Shown here in pieces: positions 35,304-41,751 of a stretch of 64,000 nucleotides of DNA (position 1 is its first letter; each line of letters starts with the position of its first letter). Both the position numbers and the translations under genes were made by a program. This DNA is from Bradyrhizobium iriomotense (GTDB lineage: Bacteria > Pseudomonadota > Alphaproteobacteria > Rhizobiales > Xanthobacteraceae): assembly GCF_030160715.1 (NCBI RefSeq), contig NZ_BSOW01000015.1, positions 124,001 through 188,000 on the forward strand, written 5' to 3'. A model generated the notes under the pieces. It did no database searches, was not told the origin of the DNA, and saw only the letters and a program-made list of their open reading frames with translations.

Positions 35304-36629
35304 TCATTTCGGCCGCCTGGCCAGTGAGGCGCGTAATTCGGCGCTGGCCTGGAAGGCGTCCGTTTGCCTGGGCTTGCCCGGCTCGAATCCGGCGGGACCA
35401 CCCGCGGTCGGTGGGGTTGGCTTCGACCCGTCGAGCTTGGCGCGCAGCAAGGCCATGATCATCGGCCAGACGGAGAATTTCCCGTCCTTGGCGCGGTCGG
35501 TCAGGCTGCGCAGATAGCCGCCGGCGCTGTTGATCTGGTCCGCTTTCTGGTGGATCGCGGCCAGCGTGATCGCGGCCTGCTGGTCACCGAGCACCTCCCT
35601 GGCCTCGCGCCACGCGCTTGGGCTGATCCCCAGCATCGGCCGGGCAAGCTCCGCCGCGGCCAGCAGATCCTTCCAGTGCCGGATTTCGCCCCCTTTGATC
35701 AGCCAGCGCATGTTCGGGCAGGCATCCAGCACAATTCCCAAGGGGAGCTCACGCTTCGGCAAGCTCCGCAGGTTGTGGTTCGCCGCGGCGTTGCCGCCCG
35801 CTTCATCTTCGTTCGCCAGATTTCTTTCAGATTCAGATGAAAGGTCTGGGTTTGAATTCTGTATGTGGCAACCAGAATGGGACTCATTGGCGTCCGGATT
35901 CTGTGTTTTCGCAAATGTTTCCAACAGCTCACGGATCTCGCGCCAGAGCGTTTCCATCTCGCCGCCGAGGCGCTCCAGGGCCTGCCGCGGAGCAGTCCGG
36001 GGAATCCGCCCTGCGATCTCCTGGTAGACCTGCTGAAACCGCTTCCAGTTTCCCGGAACGCCTTCCTCAAGCCCGGCTTCAATCATCTTCACGATGTCCC
36101 GGCGCAGGATGGTGAGACGCTCCTTGGCAACGCGGAACGCCTTTTTCTCGACCTGCACGGCGCTCGCGAGCGTCTTGTACTCCTCGGCGCGGGCCACGAT
36201 CGGCGCCAGGTCAAAGCCGTAGGCTTGCTCGATCTCTCCGCCGTGCCCTTTGCGCGCGTAGCGTTTGCCGTTCGGACTGTCCCTGCGAATGATCAGGCCG
36301 CAGTCGACCAGGACAGCGAGATGCCGGCGTAGCGTGGTCGGCGGCATCCCGTTGGCCCGCGCCATCAGCTGCTCGTTGGAGGGCCAGACGATCAGCTCGC
36401 CGTCGGGCTCCAGCGCAGTCTCGGGATGGAATGACAACAGCGCGTGCAGGATCGTCAGCGCACGGTCGGTGGCGCCGAGAACCTGGCGCGCCTCCTTGAT
36501 GTGCTGAAAGACGTGCCATTTGTGAACAATGGCCGCCTCTGGTTTTGCCTTCGCGGCCAGCTGGCTTGAAATCATGCCAAGCGTCATCGGCCGCCGCCCA
36601 AAGGGCGTCGTTGATAAGGGTGTCTGCAT
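35304..36629 (-). CDS. repC: RepC, replication initiator of a repABC replicon
   Basis: The 441-residue product has the RepC N-terminal domain with a winged helix (VHKWHVFQHIKEARQVLGAT, MARANGMPPTTLRRHLAVLV) and a C-terminal domain (MLGISPSAWREAREVLGDQQ, AITLAAIHQKADQINSAGGY). RepC binds the origin, which in repABC plasmids lies inside its own coding region; an AT-rich stretch occurs between the two domains. The gene follows repB after 169 bp, and that interval encodes an antisense RNA that limits RepC synthesis. The linker segment is rich in Asn, Ser and Glu. Confidence 0.95.
   Translation of the reverse strand: MQTPLSTTPFGRRPMTLGMISSQLAAKAKPEAAIVHKWHVFQHIKEARQVLGATDRALTILHALLSFHPETALEPDGELIVWPSNEQLMARANGMPPTTLRRHLAVLVDCGLIIRRDSPNGKRYARKGHGGEIEQAYGFDLAPIVARAEEYKTLASAVQVEKKAFRVAKERLTILRRDIVKMIEAGLEEGVPGNWKRFQQVYQEIAGRIPRTAPRQALERLGGEMETLWREIRELLETFAKTQNPDANESHSGCHIQNSNPDLSSESERNLANEDEAGGNAAANHNLRSLPKRELPLGIVLDACPNMRWLIKGGEIRHWKDLLAAAELARPMLGISPSAWREAREVLGDQQAAITLAAIHQKADQINSAGGYLRSLTDRAKDGKFSVWPMIMALLRAKLDGSKPTPPTAGGPAGFEPGKPRQTDAFQASAELRASLARRPK
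35815..35910. other. Probable origin of replication (AT-rich segment inside repC)
   Basis: Within otherwise GC-rich repC, positions 35815-35910 are conspicuously AT-rich and encode the low-complexity linker (SNPDLSSESERN). In studied repABC plasmids the origin lies in such an internal AT-rich segment. I infer the origin from position and composition only. Confidence 0.55.
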
Positions 36630-36700
36630 TGTTCTTCACCTATCGCTAGGCAAAAGAAGTCCGTCCCCTAAAACGAGCGCATCACTGCGGCCGGTTGGGC

Positions 36701-36729
36701 TTGACACCGATTCGCGGAAGTGGGATTCT
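36701..36729 (+). promoter_or_regulatory. Promoter of the repABC antisense RNA
   Basis: A perfect -35 TTGACA (36701-36706), a 17-bp spacer and -10 GATTCT (36724-36729) point away from repC toward repB, opposite to the repABC transcript. This is the expected position of the strong constitutive promoter of the incompatibility RNA. Confidence 0.75.
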
Positions 36730-36735
36730 GTCAGT

Positions 36736-36790
36736 CGCCAAACGTAACAGATAAGGGCTTCCGGAACCTCGTTTCGGGGGCCTTTTTCTT
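36736..36790 (+). ncRNA. Counter-transcribed incompatibility RNA (ctRNA) of repABC
   Basis: A transcript of about 55 nt would run from the promoter at 36701-36729 to the terminator ending near 36787, entirely within the repB-repC interval and antisense to the repABC mRNA. In repABC plasmids this RNA (incA/RNAI-type) pairs with the repC leader and reduces RepC translation, setting copy number and incompatibility. Its 3' half is the terminator hairpin. The assignment rests on position, promoter and terminator. Confidence 0.75.
36756..36787 (+). terminator. Rho-independent terminator of the ctRNA
   Basis: An 11-bp stem, GGCTTCCGGAA (36756-36766) with TTTCGGGGGCC (36772-36782, G-U wobbles), has a 5-nt loop and is followed by TTTTTCTTTT. 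It lies 12 bp before the repB stop region. Confidence 0.8.
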
Positions 36791-36798
36791 TTGCGGGG

Positions 36799-37818
36799 TT
36801 AGCCTCCAGTCTCCTGTGAAATCGACTCGTTGCGGAAAGCCTCATAGAATCGATCGAGGTTCTCCGAGAGATACTCGCCGAACGCGCGGGCGTCAGACGT
36901 CTTGGCCTTGAGCGCCAGCGTGAACTTCTTCCCTTCGGCTGAAATCTCCGCCGAGAGTGCGCTGTCCGGGGGTGTCCAGTTTCGCTTGCTCGGCTGGTTC
37001 TGCTTGCGTGTCGGCTTCGACCTCAGTTTGCGGACTAGAAGATCGAACCGTGTGTCACTCGACAGCGCGGAAAAGGCCTCGTCCCGAATGGTCTCGAGAG
37101 CGCGCTCCTGGTTTGCCGGACTATCGAGCAGCAGCTTCAACTCATACCAGCGATCGCGGCCGACGTTCTTCGCTCGGCCGATGGCCTCCAAGATGGGGAG
37201 GGGCAGGCCTGCGACCGACAGCATCTTTGAGAGGGTCGTTCGGTCGATCGAGAGCGCACTCAGAATGATTGCATTGTCGTCGTCGTAGCGGAGGCGCGCA
37301 ACGTCGGCGGCAAAGAGGGCACGATCGATAAACGGGACGTCCGCACGCGCGGCGTTCTCCTGACCGAGCGCACGCACATGCTCACGATCCTCGATGTCCT
37401 TGACGACGGCGCGCACCTTTCGGCCGAGGGCTTGAGCGACTTTCCAGCGGCGATGTCCGAAGACCACCATATAGCGGCCGGCCGACTTCGGATTCGGCCT
37501 GACCAGAATAGGGGAGTCCTGGCCGCCTTCGCGGATTCGCTCCAGCAGCTCGTTGAACTCGGCCTCATCGTCAGCACGGCGATCGCGGACGAACGAAGCG
37601 TCGATCAGGTCGGGCTCAAGCTCAACGACTGTTTCGCCCTCTACGAGTTTGTCGGCCCTAGCTGCAAGTTCATCGAGCGACTTCAGGAGCGAGCGGGAAG
37701 CGCCCTTGGCCGCATAGTCGGACACCGGACGGGACGGCCGTTTTTGATCGGCGGCGACGTCGTCAACGGCGGGCCGCTGATCGTCAAGAATGTTGGCGAA
37801 AGGGTTTTTACGAGCCAT
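36799..37818 (-). CDS. repB: RepB, ParB-like centromere-binding protein
   Basis: The product has 339 residues from ATG 37818. The start MARKNPFANILDD is typical of RepB. The ParB/Spo0J N-terminal nuclease-like domain is seen as IREGGQDSPILVRPNPK and VVFGHRRWKVAQALG (the GHRR box). A KorB/ParB-type helix-turn-helix follows (IILSALSIDRTTLSKMLSVA). The C-terminal part dimerises. RepB binds parS and works with RepA in partition and repression of repABC. The parS-like palindrome lies upstream, between repA and repB. Confidence 0.93.
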   Translation of the reverse strand: MARKNPFANILDDQRPAVDDVAADQKRPSRPVSDYAAKGASRSLLKSLDELAARADKLVEGETVVELEPDLIDASFVRDRRADDEAEFNELLERIREGGQDSPILVRPNPKSAGRYMVVFGHRRWKVAQALGRKVRAVVKDIEDREHVRALGQENAARADVPFIDRALFAADVARLRYDDDNAIILSALSIDRTTLSKMLSVAGLPLPILEAIGRAKNVGRDRWYELKLLLDSPANQERALETIRDEAFSALSSDTRFDLLVRKLRSKPTRKQNQPSKRNWTPPDSALSAEISAEGKKFTLALKAKTSDARAFGEYLSENLDRFYEAFRNESISQETGG

Positions 37819-37873
37819 GACCAAGCCTCTCGTTTCGCCTTAGGCTCTTGAATTTGCAGAGATTTTCGGCGGT

Positions 37874-37889
37874 TTTGACTGCAGTCAAC
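37874..37889. other. parS centromere-like site
   Basis: TTTGACTGCAGTCAAC contains the perfect 14-bp palindrome TTGACTGCAGTCAA. Read on the minus strand it matches the repABC parS consensus GTTNNCNGCNGNNAAC except for the last base. It lies between repA and repB, one of the usual positions, 2 bp after the repA stop. Confidence 0.75.
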
Positions 37890-37890
37890 A

Positions 37891-39081
37891 TTACAGGCGC
37901 CCCCACGCCCGGTGAATGAGCGCCTGAATCTCGAAATTCACCGCGTCCAGCGCCTCAATGGCACGATCATAGGTATCTCGATTGAAGCTCCCGCGCTCAA
38001 CCTCATACAAGGTCTGCTTTGTCAGCCCTGCGTCGGAGATGGCCGTCGACTTCAGCATGGGGTTCTTGAGAATCTCCTCAGCGAGCATCGACTGCATGAA
38101 GCCCAGCATTTGGGTTTGCGGAATATCCGTGGGCTCGAATCGAGTGATCAAATATCGAAGCCAGTCGATTTTGACCGGCGCGCCCTTTTCCCGGATCGCC
38201 CTAACGAAGTTTCCGAGCATCAGCAGGAACTGGCTCATCGACATGAGGTCCAACATCTGCGGGTGGACGGTGATCAGAACCGAGGTGGCAGCGGTCAGCG
38301 CCGTCAGCGTCAGGAATCCGAGCTGCGGCGGGCAATCAATCACGACGACATCGAATCGATCGTCCACTTCCTCAAGCGCTCGGCCGAGGCGTTCATAGAA
38401 CCGCTTGCCCTCATTCGAGCCCTGCATCGAGAGCGGCGTATCGTACTCGTATTCCTGAAGCTCAAGGTTTGCCGGAATGATCTCGAGCAAAGGGAAGTTG
38501 GTCGGCAGGATAACCTCGGCAACTGGCCGACGCTTTTCGTCGTACCGGATCGCGTCGTACAGCGACGGATTCCGATCGAGTTCCGGCTGAAAGCCGTGAA
38601 GCGCCGAAAGCGAGGCCTGCGGATCGAGGTCGATTGCGAGCACACGATGCCCGGTCAGCGCGAGATGCTGGCTCAGATGGGCAGCCGTCGTGGTCTTCCC
38701 AGAGCCCCCCTTGAAATTGACAACAGCGATAACCTGGAGCTTCTCGCCGGGCTTGCGGGACGGAACGTATTTCTTCGCGTCTGACCGTCCGTTCTTGTCG
38801 AGGTAGTGCCGCAGCTCCGTCATCTGTTCCGCGGTATAAAAGCGCCTTCCTCCACTAGCTGCGATCGTGGGCTCCGGGCCTTTCTTTTCGAGATGTAGTC
38901 TCTTGAGGTTATTCGGGCTGACGCCGAGATAGTGGGCGACTTCCGACATGGGGAACAGACGGAGTGTCTTTTTCGCGTCCGGAGGAAATTTCTCCAGGCG
39001 AAGTTGATCGAGCTTCCTCGAGATCTCGTCGCCCTGTGCGAGGATTTTCTCGTCAAACTCGAATGTCGGGAGCAGGCCCAT
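37891..39081 (-). CDS. repA: RepA, ParA-type partition ATPase
   Basis: The 396-residue product has an N-terminal helix-turn-helix (RLFPMSEVAHYLGVSPNNLK) and a MerR-like QMTELRHYL segment. The deviant Walker A VNFKGGSGKTTT (residues 121-132), Walker A' LAIDLDPQASLS and Walker B VVIDCPPQLGFLTL complete the ParA fold. RepA drives segregation with RepB-parS and represses the repABC promoter. Start ATG 39081 is the one used by typical RepA proteins (MGLLPTFEFDEKI). Confidence 0.95.
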   Translation of the reverse strand: MGLLPTFEFDEKILAQGDEISRKLDQLRLEKFPPDAKKTLRLFPMSEVAHYLGVSPNNLKRLHLEKKGPEPTIAASGGRRFYTAEQMTELRHYLDKNGRSDAKKYVPSRKPGEKLQVIAVVNFKGGSGKTTTAAHLSQHLALTGHRVLAIDLDPQASLSALHGFQPELDRNPSLYDAIRYDEKRRPVAEVILPTNFPLLEIIPANLELQEYEYDTPLSMQGSNEGKRFYERLGRALEEVDDRFDVVVIDCPPQLGFLTLTALTAATSVLITVHPQMLDLMSMSQFLLMLGNFVRAIREKGAPVKIDWLRYLITRFEPTDIPQTQMLGFMQSMLAEEILKNPMLKSTAISDAGLTKQTLYEVERGSFNRDTYDRAIEALDAVNFEIQALIHRAWGRL

Positions 39082-39178
39082 CCTAATCCACCCTACCTAG
39101 AAAATAGCGCCATAAACGGCAAAAGCGCCGATCAGGCGCCAGTATGGGGGATTCGGGCTGTGTGGCAAGTCCTTTAAG

Positions 39179-39209
39179 GTTAACAACATCTTAACGGCTA
39201 TTGTTAGCC
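39179..39209. promoter_or_regulatory. Inverted repeats in the repA upstream region
   Basis: GTTAA (39179-39183) and TTAAC (39191-39195) form one inverted repeat; GGCTA (39196-39200) - TTGT - TAGCC (39205-39209) forms an adjacent one. They lie about 100-130 bp upstream of repA and are candidates for RepA/RepB operators. The rest of 39082-39454 holds no gene; it must contain the divergent repABC and traI promoters, which I cannot fix exactly. Confidence 0.4.
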
Positions 39210-39454
39210 GCGCAGAACGAGGTAGTGATTCGTTCGGATTCGTCCAACCTTATCGAGGGCTTACGAAGCGCGCGTGGGGCACGGCCGCGTCGTTTTCCGC
39301 CCCGTTAATTCTACAGTCCAAACGACCTTTTTGGCCTCGACTGGAGTTGCCAACCGGCCGAATTCGACGCCGAAGACGCGACTGACGCGAATCGGACTCG
39401 CCCGGCCCCCGTTAATTCAACAGAGGGTACGGGCCGCCGCACCATGCTGACTTG

Positions 39455-39481
39455 CCTCCGTTCACGCGAACGCGACGGAGG
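39455..39481 (+). promoter_or_regulatory. Hairpin sequestering the traI ribosome-binding site
   Basis: CCTCCGT (39455-39461) pairs perfectly with ACGGAGG (39475-39481), the latter containing the GGAGG of traI. A competing inner stem CGTTC (39459-39463) - ACGC - GAACG (39468-39472) shares bases with it. The mRNA leader can thus mask or expose the Shine-Dalgarno. Confidence 0.5.
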
Positions 39482-39490
39482 ATTCGACGC

Positions 39491-40114
39491 ATGCGAGCAA
39501 TTGCGATTGATGCCAGCGAACATGGCGGATTGGGGTCTCTGGTCGATGAGATGCATCAGTTGCGCGCCCGGGTGTTCGCCGGCCGGCTCGGGTGGCGGGT
39601 CAAGATCGAGTACGGCCGCGAGCGCGACGAATACGACGCGCTCGACCCGACCTACATCCTGGCCCTGACGGATCGCGGCGACGTTGCCGGTTGTGCCCGT
39701 CTGCTTCCGACCACGGGCCCAACCATGCTGTCTTGGACCTTCCCGCAACTGGTCCCGGGCGGCCGGCTACGGGGCAAATCGACCATGATCGAGAGTTCTC
39801 GCTTTTGCGTCGACACGCGAATCGAGGGCAGGGGAGGGCGGTTCCTGCACGAGGCCACGCTGACGATGTTCGCGGGGATGATCGAGTGGTCGATGTCGAA
39901 CGGATTCGACGAGATCGCCACCGCAACGGACGTGCGCTTCGAACGCATCCTGCAACGGGCGGGCTGGCCGATGACGCGCCTTTGCCGTGCGCAACTCATC
40001 GGCGAGACCATGAGCGTCGCCGGCATCCTGCCGGCCGACCAGGCAAGCTTCGAACGGGTGCGGCCGCCTGGCTATTGCTCCGATGTGCGCCGCCTTCAGC
40101 GCGTCGCTGCGTGA
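39491..40114 (+). CDS. traI: Acyl-homoserine lactone synthase (LuxI/TraI family)
   Basis: The product has 207 residues from ATG 39491 (GGAGG 9 bp upstream; an in-frame ATG further upstream at 39452 lacks this). LuxI-family invariant residues are present: R25 and W35 in RARVFAGRLGW, D46/D49 in RDEYDALDP, R70 in GCARLLP, and the IESSRFCVD block. It makes N-acyl-homoserine lactone from SAM and acyl-ACP. As in Ti and other rhizobial plasmids, it is the first gene of the trb operon, so mating-pair genes are coupled to quorum sensing. No cognate LuxR/TraR gene lies in the window. Confidence 0.9.
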   Translation: MRAIAIDASEHGGLGSLVDEMHQLRARVFAGRLGWRVKIEYGRERDEYDALDPTYILALTDRGDVAGCARLLPTTGPTMLSWTFPQLVPGGRLRGKSTMIESSRFCVDTRIEGRGGRFLHEATLTMFAGMIEWSMSNGFDEIATATDVRFERILQRAGWPMTRLCRAQLIGETMSVAGILPADQASFERVRPPGYCSDVRRLQRVAA

Positions 40115-40117
40115 GCG

Positions 40118-41092
40118 ATGGCCATGGTCGAACTTCGTTCGCATCCGCGGCTGGTCCGCAAACTTCAGGACGCCCTGGGCGATCAGATCTGCGCCGCGCT
40201 CGATGATCCGGCGGTCGTTGAGGTGATGCTCAATCCGGATGGTCGGTTGTTCATTGAACGACTAGGCCACGGGATGACAGCTGCCGGGACCATGCTGGGG
40301 GCGACCGCCGAGATCATCATCGGCAGTGTCGCGCATGCGCTGCAATCGGAGGCCGACGATGAGCGTCCGATCATTTCGGGGGAACTGCCGATCGGCGGCC
40401 ATCGCTTCGAAGGTTTGCTGCCGCCCGTCGTCGGCGCCCCCACATTCACAATCCGAAAGCGGGCTTCACGTCTGTTCGATCTCGAGGATTACGTGACGCA
40501 GGGCGTGATGACGGCCGACCACCTCGCGGTCATCCGCAACGCCATCGCATCGCGCCTGAACATCGTGGTGTCGGGCGGCACGGGCTCGGGTAAGACCACG
40601 CTCGCCAATGCCGTGATCGCGGCGATCGTCGCCCACGCACCGGAACACCGCCTGGTCATTCTCGAAGACACGGCCGAGATCCAGTGCGCGGCCGACAACG
40701 CAGTCTCGCTTCACACCAGCGACACGGTCGATATGGCGCGCCTGCTCAAGAGCACGATGCGTCTACGTCCCGACCGCATCATTGTGGGAGAGGTGCGCGA
40801 CGGCGCGGCGCTCACGCTGCTCAAGGCATGGAATACCGGACATCCCGGCGGCATCACCACCATTCACGCCAACAGCGCGTCTTCGGCACTGCGCCGTCTG
40901 GAGCAGCTCACGGCCGAAGCCAGTCAACAGCCCATGCGCGAGGTCATCGGCGAGGCGGTCGATTTGATCGTCTCGATCGAGCGGACGGATCGCGGCCGCC
41001 AGGTCCGTGACGTCCTCCATGTCGAAAGCTTCTCAGCGGGCCAATACCAGACCCAATCCTATGCCCGGAAGGAGGAGCGCCATGTCGCGTAA
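40118..41092 (+). CDS. trbB: TrbB, VirB11-like conjugation ATPase
   Basis: The 324-residue secretion ATPase has Walker A SGGTGSGKTT near residue 151, the Asp box LVILEDTAEI, Walker B-like RIIVGEVRDGAA, and the His box GITTIHANS. It forms the cytosolic hexamer that powers pilus biogenesis and substrate transfer of the trb type IV secretion system. It starts 3 bp after traI and overlaps trbC by 11 bp. Confidence 0.95.
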   Translation: MAMVELRSHPRLVRKLQDALGDQICAALDDPAVVEVMLNPDGRLFIERLGHGMTAAGTMLGATAEIIIGSVAHALQSEADDERPIISGELPIGGHRFEGLLPPVVGAPTFTIRKRASRLFDLEDYVTQGVMTADHLAVIRNAIASRLNIVVSGGTGSGKTTLANAVIAAIVAHAPEHRLVILEDTAEIQCAADNAVSLHTSDTVDMARLLKSTMRLRPDRIIVGEVRDGAALTLLKAWNTGHPGGITTIHANSASSALRRLEQLTAEASQQPMREVIGEAVDLIVSIERTDRGRQVRDVLHVESFSAGQYQTQSYARKEERHVA

Positions 41093-41450
41093 CCGCATGA
41101 TGATTGTAGGCGCGAGCGGCGTGTTGCTCGCGCTCCTGATACTCGACCCCGCCTTTGCATCGACCAGCGGCGGCGGTAATCTGCCTTGGGAGAGTCCGCT
41201 TCAGCAGATCCAGCAATCCATCACCGGTCCTGTGGCTGGCTTCATCGCGCTGGCAGCCGTGGCGGTTGCCGGCGGCATGTTGATCTTTGGTGGCGAGCTC
41301 AACGACTTCGCGCGACGCCTCATGTATGTCGTGCTCGTCGCCGGCATTCTCCTCGGCGCCACGCAGATCGTGGCTCTATTCGGTGCGAGCGGCGCGTCGA
41401 TCGGTGATGTCACGCGCACGGCGCCGGCAGGGGACCTCGGCCATGGCTGA
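41082..41450 (+). CDS. trbC: TrbC, VirB2-like prepilin
   Basis: The product has 122 residues from ATG 41082 (GGAGGAG upstream). A signal peptide/first helix MIVGASGVLLALLILDPAFA is followed by a short loop and two hydrophobic helices (GFIALAAVAVAGGMLIFGGE, LMYVVLVAGILLGATQIVAL). This is the pilin architecture of the TrbC/VirB2 family. It is the major subunit of the conjugative pilus after processing. It overlaps trbB and trbD. Confidence 0.9.
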   Translation: MSRNRMMIVGASGVLLALLILDPAFASTSGGGNLPWESPLQQIQQSITGPVAGFIALAAVAVAGGMLIFGGELNDFARRLMYVVLVAGILLGATQIVALFGASGASIGDVTRTAPAGDLGHG

Positions 41451-41742
41451 GGTCGGTGCCAATCTACGACGCAATCGTATCCATCGCGCGCTGTCGCGGC
41501 CGAACCTGCTGTTCGGGGCGGATCGCGAGCTCGTGCTGCTGACAGGCCTTGCCGCCGTCATCCTGATCTTCGTCGTGCTCACCTGGTACGCGGCGATCCT
41601 GGGCGCCGTGATCTGGATCGTTGTCGTGGCGGCGCTGCGGATGATGGCGAAGGCCGACCCGATGATGCGGCGGGTCTATGCCCGTCACATCTCCTATCGG
41701 CCTTGCTACCGGGCGACCGCGACGCCCTGGCGCCGCTACTGA
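41443..41742 (+). CDS. trbD: TrbD, VirB3-like inner-membrane protein
   Basis: This 99-residue product is MAEVGANLRRNRIHRALSRP, then LLFGADRELVLLTGLAAVIL and IFVVLTWYAAILGAVIWIVV. An amphipathic N-terminus and a two-helix hairpin are typical of TrbD/VirB3, which works with the TrbE ATPase in pilus assembly. It overlaps trbC by 8 bp and is 9 bp before trbE. Confidence 0.92.
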   Translation: MAEVGANLRRNRIHRALSRPNLLFGADRELVLLTGLAAVILIFVVLTWYAAILGAVIWIVVVAALRMMAKADPMMRRVYARHISYRPCYRATATPWRRY

Positions 41743-41751
41743 GGTCCGTTC

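Noticed and set aside
39401..39490. Ti-type tra box upstream of traI
   Set aside because: No 18-bp palindrome resembling the TraR-binding consensus could be found; only the hairpin over the ribosome-binding site.
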